This document shows positions 15,006 through 22,690 of a stretch of DNA of 64,000 bases, in pieces; position 1 is the first letter of the stretch, and each line of letters begins with the position of its first letter. The notes beneath the pieces are model-generated. The model saw nothing but the letters and a program-made list of their open reading frames with translations. It ran no database searches and had not been told where the DNA came from. This DNA comes from an uncultured Bacteroides sp. (GTDB lineage Bacteria; Bacteroidota; Bacteroidia; Bacteroidales; Bacteroidaceae): positions 35,237 through 99,236 of the forward strand of contig USLU01000016.1 of NCBI GenBank assembly GCA_900555635.1, written 5' to 3'. Position numbers and translations under genes: made by a program.

Positions 15006-16580
15006 TTAATAGTTGTTTTTGGATTTAGAACGACGTTCGGAGCGGCTGATGGTGCGAGGCTGGAACTTCTCGACAAAGGTGATTTTGTTGAGACGGGCTT
15101 GTGCGCCGTGCCAGGCGTCGGGTCCGTCGTCGTTGGCTTGGGAGCCACGCTCGAAGGCGAGGAACTGGTCGACGAGGGTGATAAAATCGGGGTTCTGCTG
15201 CATGAGGGTGTTGAAGATGACGTTGTGGCGCTCGAAGAAGCCGGCGGTGGATTCGACACGGTCGTACTTGTCGGTCTTGCCACGTTTGTCAGCGGTGACG
15301 GGGATGTGGTAGCCCCGTTCGTCGCCTTCGGTGTCGAAGTCGTTGACGAACTCGTCCATGGCGAAGAGGCCTTCGATGACGTAGGAGATGTTGAAGCGCT
15401 GGAGGCGGAGGTCTTCGTAGAGATCGTAGAGCCAGGCGGCGCATTTGGCACGGGAGCCCCGACGAAGGTAGACATGGATGATGTGGTACTGGCGGTCGGT
15501 TTTGCCGACAAGGAGCATGGCTTTGTAGTCGCCGGCGGCTTTGTAGGAAAGGTCGCCGTAGAAGCAGAGGCCGTCGTATTGGTTGAGGGGGAGCATGGGA
15601 CCATAGATAATGTCTTCGTGGCGGAAGACGGCACCGTCTTGTATGTGGACGTGCATGAACTCACGCATGAAGGAGCGGTAGGGCGTGGAGTTGAATTTCT
15701 TACGCCAGTATTCGGCACTGGTTTTCTCCGGCCATTCGGGGGTGAAGTCGTTGAGGTTCTTAACGGCACAGACACGCAGAATGTAGAAATTAGAGGTGTC
15801 CCCTTCCTGAGCGGATTGTTGTTGTCCTTGCAGGTAGAGTTGGCGGAGACGGTTGGTGATGCTGTTTTTGTGAAAGTTGTTGTTGGCATAGACGAAGCGG
15901 TCGGTTGCATCTTCGTCGGAATCAAAACAGCCCCAAACGTCTTCGGTGATGAACTCTATGGCTTCGCGCATGAGCCGGTCGTTGTTGACATGGCGCTTGT
16001 TGTCGACGTCGTCGACTACGATGTAGTCCGGACGGTTCTCGCTTTCGCGGGCACCACGAGGGGACTGCCCGAAGCCTAAAGAGGTGAACTTGACACCATC
16101 GGTGGTGGTGAAGTCGCCATCTGCCCAATCGCCGAACTTGAAGCGGTGGCCGTAGTCGTTGATGATGCGCTGATTGTATTGAAGCTGCGCCTGAAGGGAA
16201 GAAAGGAGTTTCTTTGCCTTTGGTTCGGTTTCGCCGATGAGGAGCATGTAGTGCATGTCGTCCATTGCCAGATAGAGGAAAAGGGGGATGCCCATGTCTA
16301 TATGCACGGACTTGGCGGCAGAACGGTACCACTCGGCAAGGGCGCGGATGTGGCGGTTCTTTATGATTTCCTTTGCCAGACGCTTGTGGAACCATGCGCA
16401 TTTCTTCTTGGCATAGTTGGGGAAATAGTATTCGAACCACTTGATGTAGTCTGCTTCGAGGGCCTTCATGCGACGGGCTTTGTCGGCAGGCGTTTCGTTG
16501 ATGCGAATGCTGGTGGACTGGGCAATGCGCTGGCAGTGCTTGTCGTAATCGTTGAGGAGTTTGTCGTATCTGGTGGCCAT
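15006..16580 (-). CDS. Large terminase subunit
   Basis: From ATG 16580, 524 aa. The N-terminal ATPase has WYRSAAKSVHIDMGIPLFLY (Walker A region variant, SAAKS) and Walker B YIVVDDVDN. The C-terminal RNase H-like nuclease has CFYGDLSYKA (first acidic residue) and a late acidic GPDAWHGAQARL. Packages phage DNA into the prohead using ATP and, in Mu-like phages, cuts host-flanking DNA in headful packaging. Downstream of the small subunit by 35 bp. Upstream of ATG 16580 the same frame stays open but lies on the small-subunit gene. Confidence 0.88.
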   Translation of the reverse strand: MATRYDKLLNDYDKHCQRIAQSTSIRINETPADKARRMKALEADYIKWFEYYFPNYAKKKCAWFHKRLAKEIIKNRHIRALAEWYRSAAKSVHIDMGIPLFLYLAMDDMHYMLLIGETEPKAKKLLSSLQAQLQYNQRIINDYGHRFKFGDWADGDFTTTDGVKFTSLGFGQSPRGARESENRPDYIVVDDVDNKRHVNNDRLMREAIEFITEDVWGCFDSDEDATDRFVYANNNFHKNSITNRLRQLYLQGQQQSAQEGDTSNFYILRVCAVKNLNDFTPEWPEKTSAEYWRKKFNSTPYRSFMREFMHVHIQDGAVFRHEDIIYGPMLPLNQYDGLCFYGDLSYKAAGDYKAMLLVGKTDRQYHIIHVYLRRGSRAKCAAWLYDLYEDLRLQRFNISYVIEGLFAMDEFVNDFDTEGDERGYHIPVTADKRGKTDKYDRVESTAGFFERHNVIFNTLMQQNPDFITLVDQFLAFERGSQANDDGPDAWHGAQARLNKITFVEKFQPRTISRSERRSKSKNNY

Positions 16581-16615
16581 TGTTTTAGTTATTAGTGATA
16601 AGTGATTTGTTTGTA

Positions 16616-17056
16616 TCAGGATTCGAGGCTGACACGGTACTGGAGGAAGAGTTTGTGCCAACGGGTGAACTGAATGGCGGTAGCGGGTTCCTGCTCGGAC
16701 ATCCAGAGGTCGAACTCGCGGAAGACGTCCATGACGGTGCGGACATTGATTTTCTTGTCGAGCTGGTCGATGGCGGACATGATTTTGCTGAGCTGGTCGG
16801 CTTTGACGTTGGACTCCTCCCCTTTGGCGAGCTTTTCGGCTTCCTTGAGGAGGAGTTCTTTTATTTTGAGTGGGGTGAGACAGGCTTCGGTCTTGCGGTC
16901 GTCCCATGACTTTTCGCCGTCACGGCCTTTCTTCCATCGGCTGACGGTTTGTTCGGTTATCCCTAAATTTTCGGCGATCTCACGCCCGGTGAGGTTGAGA
17001 CGTATGTACATGTCTTCGGCTATCTCACGTTTCTTGTCGTTCCCTATTTCGGCCAT
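16616..17056 (-). CDS. Small terminase subunit, helix-turn-helix protein
   Basis: A 146-aa protein: MAEIGNDKKREIAEDMYIRL, helix-turn-helix LTGREIAENLGITEQTVSRWKK-like (about residues 22-45), then a long helix (KIKELLLKEAEKLAKGE, VKADQLSKIMSAIDQLDKKI). It would bind phage DNA near the left end to start packaging. First gene of the leftward head block, divergent from the protease gene. A start at 17077 is also possible. Confidence 0.8.
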   Translation of the reverse strand: MAEIGNDKKREIAEDMYIRLNLTGREIAENLGITEQTVSRWKKGRDGEKSWDDRKTEACLTPLKIKELLLKEAEKLAKGEESNVKADQLSKIMSAIDQLDKKINVRTVMDVFREFDLWMSEQEPATAIQFTRWHKLFLQYRVSLES

Positions 17057-17177
17057 AGTTCTATCTTTTTTAGACAAAGATGGTGGGTAAACGGCTGAAA
17101 AAGAAAGATGTGTTCAAGGGTTAAAAGTCTTTGTTCAAGGGGTGTACGGATAGTTGTGAGGATAAGAAAAGTGGGCT
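17057..17177. promoter_or_regulatory. Divergent late control region with a 21-bp direct repeat
   Basis: Between the leftward terminase block and the rightward protease block. TGTTCAAGGG occurs at 17111-17120 and 17132-17141, a 21-bp period (two helical turns), typical of a dimeric activator site. TCTTTG-type -7-like elements occur in both directions (minus near 17073-17082, plus near 17127-17133) without a good -33, as expected for activated late promoters. The activator is not identified; no Mor/C protein was recognised. Confidence 0.5.
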
Positions 17178-18335
17178 ATGTTTGCTGAAAAAAGAAGCGA
17201 CGCGATGGCGAAGGAGAAGAAGACAGGAGAAGTGAAGTTGTACGGTGAGATTTATCCCTACGGGATGAATTCGGCGGAAAGCTTTATCATGCGCTTTGAG
17301 GAAGCCCGGAAAGGGGCGGATGAGGTGAATGTGCTGCTGCATACGCAGGGCGGTGACGTGCTGGAGGGGACGCTGATTTATAACCATATCAAGGGATGCG
17401 GGATGCCGGTGAACGTGATTGTGGCGGGGGTGTCGTGTTCGATGGGTACGGTGCTGATGGCGGCGGCCACGAAGGTGTATGCGTGTGAGAACTCGTATAT
17501 GATGTATCATGCGCCGAAAGGCGGATGCTACGGGACGGCGGCGGAACTGGAGAAGGCGGCCAAAGGGTTGCGGGGTATGGAGAGGAATTTCAAGAAGATA
17601 TATGCCGGCAAGACGGGAAAGAGTGAAAAGGAGATGGAGGAGTTGCTGGTAGGCGACAACTGGTTTACAGCGCAGGAGGCGATGGAGGCGAAACTGATAG
17701 ACGGGATTGTGGCTCCGATAGCTACAGACGTGACGCAGATATCCGCGGAGGAATTGAAGACGCAGACGCCCAAAGCGCTGTATAGCCGGTTTGCGGCTTG
17801 CTTGGAATGCAACCTGGAGGAACATGTGATTTTAGAGAGTAATAACCATAAAAAAGAGAATGAGATGGACAAGGAAGGTTTGATTAAGAAGTTCGGGCTG
17901 ACGGGCGTAACGGCACAGAGCACGGATAAGGAGATTGAGGACGCTATACAGGCGAAACTGGACTCGGAAAAACAGAGGGCGGATAATGCGGAAGCAGCGA
18001 TACAGGCGGCAAACAAGAAGCGGATAACGGACACGGTGGCCGCGGCGGTGAACGGGAAGAAGATTTCGGCGGAGCAGACGGCTGTGTATGTGGCTATCGG
18101 CGAGAAATCGGGTATTGAGGCGCTGGAGACGGTGCTGGGAGGAATGAAGCCGGCGGCATCGCTGGTGGCGGCCACGAGAGGCGGAGTTGCGAATGCGGCA
18201 GGAGCGGCAGGCGGAGCGCGTGCGGACTGGAGCTGGGAACAGTGGCAGAAGGAAGACCCGCGGGGGCTGGAAGCGATGGCGAAGAATGAGCCGGAGAAGT
18301 TTGAGGCGCTGTATAAGGCGGCGTTTAAAGGGTAA
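17178..18335 (+). CDS. ClpP-type prohead protease fused to scaffold
   Basis: The N-terminal half is a ClpP-like serine protease: VNVLLHTQGGDVLEGTLIYN, nucleophile Ser in VAGVSCSMGTVLMAAA and His in YMMYHAPKGG, followed by the handle and FTAQEAMEAKLIDGIV. The C-terminal half (after about residue 229) is a charged helical, alanine-rich scaffold with KQRADNAEAAIQAANKKR. This is the arrangement of Mu I, where protease and scaffold are one polypeptide that matures the prohead. An internal ATG at 17865 gives the scaffold alone. First gene of the rightward late block. Start 17178 or 17205. Confidence 0.88.
   Translation: MFAEKRSDAMAKEKKTGEVKLYGEIYPYGMNSAESFIMRFEEARKGADEVNVLLHTQGGDVLEGTLIYNHIKGCGMPVNVIVAGVSCSMGTVLMAAATKVYACENSYMMYHAPKGGCYGTAAELEKAAKGLRGMERNFKKIYAGKTGKSEKEMEELLVGDNWFTAQEAMEAKLIDGIVAPIATDVTQISAEELKTQTPKALYSRFAACLECNLEEHVILESNNHKKENEMDKEGLIKKFGLTGVTAQSTDKEIEDAIQAKLDSEKQRADNAEAAIQAANKKRITDTVAAAVNGKKISAEQTAVYVAIGEKSGIEALETVLGGMKPAASLVAATRGGVANAAGAAGGARADWSWEQWQKEDPRGLEAMAKNEPEKFEALYKAAFKG
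17865..18335 (+). CDS. Nested scaffold protein from internal start
   Basis: In frame with the protease gene, ATG 17865 (MDKEGLIKKFGLTGVTAQST) is preceded by an A/G-rich stretch AAAAGAGAATGAG, a plausible ribosome site in this A-rich setting. The product, 156 aa, would be the scaffold domain alone, as Mu Z is nested in I and lambda Nu3 in C. This is predicted from position and domain border. Confidence 0.6.
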   Translation: MDKEGLIKKFGLTGVTAQSTDKEIEDAIQAKLDSEKQRADNAEAAIQAANKKRITDTVAAAVNGKKISAEQTAVYVAIGEKSGIEALETVLGGMKPAASLVAATRGGVANAAGAAGGARADWSWEQWQKEDPRGLEAMAKNEPEKFEALYKAAFKG

Positions 18336-18351
18336 ATAATCAGTGTTTAAA
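18324..18351. promoter_or_regulatory. TTTAAA pair (22-bp register) before the capsid gene
   Basis: TTAAA at 18325 and 18347, exactly two 11-bp turns apart, straddling the protease stop. Member of the dispersed set. Confidence 0.4.
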
Positions 18352-18369
18352 AAAGAAGAATTTGTGAAG

Positions 18370-19428
18370 ATGAAAAAGAAGATTATTAGAATTGTGATGG
18401 CTTTTATAGGGCTGTTGGTTTGTACGGTAATGGGCGGGGTACTTGCTTCGTGTATCGGAGTGCCGGCTTGGCTGGGGGCTATCGGGATGGTGGCTGTAGG
18501 CGTGGGTGCCTATTTTGTGAGATTGCCGAACGGATTGCGTGCGGGAGTGTATGTGGAGGTGTGGACACGGCAGGTGGTGGAGCATTATACGCATGCGCTG
18601 GACGGGACGTTTCTGGAAGGGGTGCCGGACTTCAGCCAGTATGCGGAGAATGATGTGGTGCACCTGAGTGATGTGTCGGGAGACCCGACGGTGCTGGTGG
18701 ATAACACGACTTATCCGCTAGAGATTGAGGAGCTGGAAGACGGGGATGTGTCGATAAAACTGAGCAAGTTTGAGACGAAGCCGACACAGGTGACGGATGA
18801 CGAACTGTATGCGCTGGCATACGACAAGATGGGGCTGGTGAAGACGAGACATGGGAACCGGTTGAGCGAGACGATGCTGGACAAGGCGGTGCATGCGTTT
18901 GCTCCGGCGGAGAATACAGCGGAGACGCCTGTGCTGCTGACTACGGGGGCGACGGATGAGGACGGACGCAAGAAACTGACGAGACTGGATGTGATTGCGT
19001 TGCGACGGAAGCTGGACAAACTGAAGGTGCCGAAGAAGGGACGCAGGCTGGTGCTCTGTAGTGACCATGTGGCGGACTTGCTGGAGATAGACCAGAAGTT
19101 TCAGAACCAGTATCATGACTACTCGACGGGGGTGATTATGAAGATGTACGGGTTTGAGATTTATGAGGCGGTGAATTGTCCGCTGTTTGACTGTACGACA
19201 AAGAAGAAAAAGAGTTTCGGGTCGGTGGCTACGGCGAATGATTTTGAGGCGTCGGTGTTCTTCTATGTGCCGCGGATGTTTAAGTGCAAGGGCGGAACGA
19301 AGATGTACTACAGCAAGGCGGAGAATGACCCGGTGAACAAGCGGAATCTGGTGAGCTTCACGACGAGATTTGTGGCGTTGCCGCAGAAGAAAGAAGGTGC
19401 GGTGGGCGCTATTGTTTCGGGGAAGTGA
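18370..19428 (+). CDS. Major capsid protein with hydrophobic N-terminus
   Basis: From ATG 18370, 352 aa. The C-terminal four fifths match my memory of the major capsid protein of Bacteroidales Mu-like phages: GVYVEVWTRQVVEHYTHALD, VHLSDVSGDPTVLVDNTTYP, DDELYALAYDKMGLVKTRHG, GRRLVLCSDHVADLLEIDQK, SFTTRFVALPQKKEGAVGAI. Directly after the protease/scaffold, as in Mu (T after I/Z). The first ~55 residues hold two strongly hydrophobic segments (IVMAFIGLLVCTVMGGVLAS, AWLGAIGMVAVGVGAYFV), unusual for a capsid and probably removed by the protease. GTG at 18343 would extend it by nine residues. Confidence 0.85.
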   Translation: MKKKIIRIVMAFIGLLVCTVMGGVLASCIGVPAWLGAIGMVAVGVGAYFVRLPNGLRAGVYVEVWTRQVVEHYTHALDGTFLEGVPDFSQYAENDVVHLSDVSGDPTVLVDNTTYPLEIEELEDGDVSIKLSKFETKPTQVTDDELYALAYDKMGLVKTRHGNRLSETMLDKAVHAFAPAENTAETPVLLTTGATDEDGRKKLTRLDVIALRRKLDKLKVPKKGRRLVLCSDHVADLLEIDQKFQNQYHDYSTGVIMKMYGFEIYEAVNCPLFDCTTKKKKSFGSVATANDFEASVFFYVPRMFKCKGGTKMYYSKAENDPVNKRNLVSFTTRFVALPQKKEGAVGAIVSGK

Positions 19429-19513
19429 TTTGAGTTTTTGAGTTGGTAAGTTTTTAAGTTGAATGGAGGGGTATGGGGGTTGCTCCCCTACCCTGTAATA
19501 AAAAAGAAGTGAT
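19429..19513 (+). repeat. Low-complexity intergenic spacer (gagttttt/aagttttt type)
   Basis: The 85-bp gap after the capsid gene starts with near-repeats of gagttttt-gagttggt-aagttttt-aagttga and then a G-rich line ggaggggtatgggggttgctccccta with a short GGGG/CCCC hairpin (about 19468-19493). No gene. Confidence 0.5.
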
Positions 19514-19744
19514 ATGGCAAAGAAAGTGACGAAAGCGGTGGCGGAGGTGCAACGCATCTGTAAGGAGCAGGGAGTGGACAGGCTGTACTGCAATACAAAG
19601 GGAGAATATTTCACGAATTATTCGTATGCGGTGGCAAGTGAAGGCGGTGACAAGAAGAAGGTGGCTACCCATACGTATGATGCCTTGGAGGAGGAAACGG
19701 CGAAAACGGAAGAGAAACCTGAAAAGACTGAAGGCGATGAGTAG
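19514..19744 (+). CDS. Unknown small late protein (76 aa)
   Basis: MAKKVTKAVAEVQRICKEQG then KGEYFTNYSYAVASEGGDKK and a strongly acidic, Glu/Lys-rich tail. It sits between capsid and sheath genes, where a small head-tail or decoration protein is common. Overlaps the sheath start by 8 bp (ATG at 19737). Family not recognised. Confidence 0.6.
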   Translation: MAKKVTKAVAEVQRICKEQGVDRLYCNTKGEYFTNYSYAVASEGGDKKKVATHTYDALEEETAKTEEKPEKTEGDE

Positions 19745-20981
19745 AGTAAATATCAAGAAGGGAAAAGTGGGGCGAAACGCTGCGGGCGGTTATGAGAAGG
19801 TTTCGGCACTTGTAGGGTACTTTGGGGCTGTGGGTAGCGGAGAGACTACGTTGGCGGAAGGTAAGTACGCGTTGCTGGCTTCGGTGAATGATATGGCGGC
19901 TTACGGTATCAGTGAGGCGGCGAATGCGCTGCTGTATCATCATGTTACGGAGTACTTCCGCATGGGTGGCAAGGGAACGCAGTTGTATGTGCTGAATGTG
20001 GCCAAGGGAGAAGGTGACAAGTATGCGGACTTGATCAATGATGAAGCTGTAACGAAACTGATCGCTGAGAGTGACGGACAGGTGTTCAATGTAGGTTTTT
20101 GCTATTTGCCGGATAAAGTGACGCTGGTGGATGGTATGCCTGATGAGATGACGGGGGCGATTGTGGAAGCGCAGTTGCTGGCTGACTGGGCACGACAAGG
20201 CGGAAGACCGGTGCATGCGGTGCTGGAATGTGCGGGGTTGGGCGATGTGACGGCGGCTACGATGGCGAACCTGAGAGAGCTGAAAGTGGAAGGTGCCGCG
20301 TTGGACTGCCCGCAGGTGAGCGTGATGATCGGTCAGGACTGGAGCTTTGCGGGGAAGTTGACGGGGATGGAACAGAAGTATGCGGCTGTGGGCAGTTTGC
20401 TGGGATGTATGGCGGCTCAACCGGTGTCGTATAATATCGGGGAAGTGGCGACAATGATGCTGACGGATGCGAACCGGGGGAACTGGGTGAACGCGGGATT
20501 GAGTAGCCATGAACGGGTGAAGGACAAGGAGAAGGAACTGGAGGGGCTGAACCGAAAGGGTTATATTCTGGGGGAATATTATTCTGGGGTGGTATGCCTG
20601 AATGATGACCATGTGTGCGCACGGATTGTGGTGGACAAGGATGGGAATATGAGCGAAAGTACGATTGCGATGAGCCGGACGAATTGCAAGGTGATCAGGG
20701 AATTGTATGGGGCTTATCAGCAGAAGGTGAAAAGTACGGTGCCGGTGGACCCGGTGACGGGGAAGCTGACTACGGGGATGGTGAAGTACTTTGAGGACAT
20801 CGGTAACGACATCTTTGCGAATATGGCGGCCAAGCAGGAACTGAGCGGTGGAGAGACGGAAGTGGATGAGGACAGCAACCTGATGACCGGGGAACGGACG
20901 CTGGAGGTGTATTTCCGTTGGGTGCCGATGGGGTGCATCGGGAGAATTGAGGGGACGGTGAATGTGAAGAGTAGTATTTGA
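19737..20981 (+). CDS. Tail sheath protein (DUF2586-like)
   Basis: 414 aa from ATG 19737, MSRVNIKKGKVGRNAAGGYE. Contains GYFGAVGSGETTLAEGKYAL, WARQGGRPVHAVLECAGLGD, SVMIGQDWSFA and a C-terminal ERTLEVYFRWVPMGCIGRIE. The order and the next gene (tube) fit the contractile sheath of Bacteroides Mu-like phages; I recall similar proteins as DUF2586. It would surround the tube and contract on infection. Frame before 19737 is a shadow over the preceding gene. Confidence 0.75.
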   Translation: MSRVNIKKGKVGRNAAGGYEKVSALVGYFGAVGSGETTLAEGKYALLASVNDMAAYGISEAANALLYHHVTEYFRMGGKGTQLYVLNVAKGEGDKYADLINDEAVTKLIAESDGQVFNVGFCYLPDKVTLVDGMPDEMTGAIVEAQLLADWARQGGRPVHAVLECAGLGDVTAATMANLRELKVEGAALDCPQVSVMIGQDWSFAGKLTGMEQKYAAVGSLLGCMAAQPVSYNIGEVATMMLTDANRGNWVNAGLSSHERVKDKEKELEGLNRKGYILGEYYSGVVCLNDDHVCARIVVDKDGNMSESTIAMSRTNCKVIRELYGAYQQKVKSTVPVDPVTGKLTTGMVKYFEDIGNDIFANMAAKQELSGGETEVDEDSNLMTGERTLEVYFRWVPMGCIGRIEGTVNVKSSI

Positions 20982-21031
20982 GTTTAGGAGTTGACAAGGT
21001 GACGAGTTAACAAGGTAACAAGGAGGTTGAA
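20982..21031 (+). repeat. Low-complexity spacer (gttgacaagg/gttaacaagg)
   Basis: Degenerate tandem repeats gagttgacaaggtgac, gagttaacaaggtaacaagg fill the 50-bp gap between sheath and tube genes, ending in an AGGAGG-like sequence (about 21018-21025) 6 bp before the tube ATG, a good ribosome-binding site. Confidence 0.55.
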
Positions 21032-21448
21032 ATGAAGATAAGACGAGACGGAAAGGCGTATGATGGTGGGGATGCCACGATAACGGCGCTGGGACAGGTT
21101 TGGGAGGAGGTGACTGCAATAGAATATGGTACGACGCAGGAACACCAGAAGAATCATACGATAGGCAGCCGAAGGGCGACGAGCTGGAGTATGGGGAAGA
21201 TAGACCATACGGGAAGTATAACGATGATGATGAATCAGGCGGTGGCACTGGAAGGTGCATGCGGCGGGGATTTGTTGAGCATTAAGCCGTTTCCTATCAA
21301 TGTGACGTTTGTGGACGGGTATAATCAGGTGGTGAATGACACGGTACTGGCGAAGTTTCAAAGCCAGGGACGGGAAGTGAATACGGAAATGGGGCTGAAC
21401 AAGCAGTATGAGTTGTTTGTGCTGGAGATAGAGTATAATAATGCTTGA
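21032..21448 (+). CDS. Tail tube protein
   Basis: 138-aa protein, MKIRRDGKAYDGGDATITAL, with TTQEHQKNHTIGSRRATSWS and QAVALEGACGGDLLSIKPFP. Size and position directly after the sheath match tail tube proteins of contractile phages, beta-barrel proteins that form the inner tube. Exact family not recalled, assigned by synteny with moderate confidence. Confidence 0.65.
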   Translation: MKIRRDGKAYDGGDATITALGQVWEEVTAIEYGTTQEHQKNHTIGSRRATSWSMGKIDHTGSITMMMNQAVALEGACGGDLLSIKPFPINVTFVDGYNQVVNDTVLAKFQSQGREVNTEMGLNKQYELFVLEIEYNNA

Positions 21449-21518
21449 GGAGTAGTAAGTAGTCAAGTAGTAAGTAGTTGAGTAGAAATGATTAGTAATA
21501 ACAAAAAAGTAGAAGGTT
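21449..21518 (+). repeat. Low-complexity spacer (agtagtaagtagtcaagtag)
   Basis: Tandem units agtagtaagtagt and caagtagtaagtagttgagtag occupy 21451-21486 before the tail chaperone gene. Only a/g/t with one c. Another instance of the spacer type seen before several tail genes. Confidence 0.6.
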
Positions 21519-21836
21519 ATGGAATTTACACAGGAATTTATTGAGAAAAAGAAAATGGAGTGTCCGGGTTGTAAGCTGGCAAGGGTGGCGTTGAAGGCTG
21601 CTGACGGGAAGGCGGTGGCGCTGGAGGTGTTGGTGAAGAGTCCGGACCGGAAGGTGATAAGCGAGGCGGACAAGTGGGAAACGACGAATCCGGGAAAGGC
21701 GAAGGAGATTTATGTGAGAAACTGTGTGCTGACGGATGTGGATGCGGTGATGGCGGATGATAACCTGTTCTATCAGGCATACTTTGCAGTGGTGGACTTG
21801 CTCCCTTTTCAGAAGCCCGAAGTAGAGATGTTATAG
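21519..21836 (+). CDS. Tail assembly chaperone, short form (G-like)
   Basis: 105 aa, MEFTQEFIEKKKMECPGCKL, then a compact fold with KEIYVRNCVLTDVDAVMADD and FYQAYFAVVDLLPFQKPEVEML. Position between tube and (relocated) tape measure genes matches the G protein of lambda-type and gp41-type chaperones, which coat the tape measure during tail assembly. Stop 21834-21836. A slippery sequence nine codons before the stop allows a longer form. Confidence 0.7.
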   Translation: MEFTQEFIEKKKMECPGCKLARVALKAADGKAVALEVLVKSPDRKVISEADKWETTNPGKAKEIYVRNCVLTDVDAVMADDNLFYQAYFAVVDLLPFQKPEVEML

Positions 21837-22021
21837 ACGGATGCCCGCCGCTGCTGGACACGACGAACAGGGATTATGTGAGGAAGTATAACGCGATGTT
21901 GAGCCTGTGGTTTCATATTCCGTTTCCGGAAGAACTGCCGGACGAGGTATGGGCGGAAAAGGTGAGGCAGATGGAATGGCTGGCGAGAAGAGGAATGCTG
22001 GGTGTGAAACCGGATGAATAG
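21519..22021 (+). CDS. Tail assembly chaperone, frameshifted long form (GT-like)
   Basis: The frame -1 to the short form runs on to a stop at 22019-22021 and encodes, after the slip, SEARSRDVIDGCPPLLDTTN, YNAMLSLWFHIPFPEELPDE and WLARRGMLGVKPDE. It has no own plausible start. The heptamer C_CCU_UUU (21803-21809) is in the right phase for a -1 slip at residue 97, giving a 167-aa fusion. Such frameshifts are conserved in tail chaperones of long-tailed phages, including Mu relatives. Confidence 0.75.
21803..21809 (+). other. Slippery heptamer C_CCU_UUU for tail chaperone frameshift
   Basis: In-phase X_XXY_YYZ heptamer CCCTTTT within codons CTC CCT TTT. A -1 slip continues to TCA at 21809 in the downstream open frame. 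I did not see a clear stimulating stem after it. Confidence 0.7.
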
Positions 22022-22027
22022 AAGGAT

Positions 22028-22678
22028 ATGAGGTATATTGTAGACTTGATAGCGAGGTATGAGAGTGCCTGGGGATTTGTTGGGGGAACACTGGCGGGAG
22101 AAGCGGAAGGGCTGGCCAATGCGGGGATTTTCAGAGCGGGGATCGCTTTTAACGAGGCGAAATGGAAAAGCCGCACGGCGGGCGGCGAGGCGAAGTATGA
22201 CGCGGCGGGCCATGGGCCCGCGGACTGGACTTGGGCGGAGATGGTGATGAAGCATGGGGAGACGGAGATGGATTTTTCGTTCGGAAGCCTGAAGGAAAAT
22301 ACCTCGGGGGTGTTCGCTCCTCCCCCGCTGATGAGGTTCAGGAGAACCAAGAATATTACGGTGACGGTGATAGACGGGGGAAATGAGGCGGAGGTGGTGG
22401 AGAACTTCGGGGTGAACTCGTGGGATATTGAACTGAACGGGCTGGTGGTGGACATGGACGGGCATGGGTATCCGGGGGAAAAGGTGAAGCAGATGGCGGA
22501 GTTTTTTGAGATTAACGATGTGATAGACGTGGCGTGCCCGCTGTTGCTGGATTTGGGGATAAAGTCGATTTATTTTAAGGAGCAGAGTATGGAGCCGGTG
22601 GAGGGATTTCCGGACACGGTGAAGTATTCGCTGGTGGCGAAGAGTATAAAGCCGGCGGTGTTTTCTTTAATTCAATAG
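22028..22678 (+). CDS. Tail protein, possibly DUF6046-like
   Basis: 216 aa. The second half, FRRTKNITVTVIDGGNEAEV, INSWDIELNGLVV-like, DGHGYPGEKVKQMAEFFEIN and LGIKSIYFKEQSME...FPDTVKYSLVAKS, recalls DUF6046 proteins of Bacteroides phages as I remember them: a structural tail or baseplate protein. The N-terminal third, rich in Gly/Ala, is distinct. It follows the chaperone gene by 6 bp. Confidence 0.55.
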   Translation: MRYIVDLIARYESAWGFVGGTLAGEAEGLANAGIFRAGIAFNEAKWKSRTAGGEAKYDAAGHGPADWTWAEMVMKHGETEMDFSFGSLKENTSGVFAPPPLMRFRRTKNITVTVIDGGNEAEVVENFGVNSWDIELNGLVVDMDGHGYPGEKVKQMAEFFEINDVIDVACPLLLDLGIKSIYFKEQSMEPVEGFPDTVKYSLVAKSIKPAVFSLIQ

Positions 22679-22690
22679 TTCAATAGGTGT

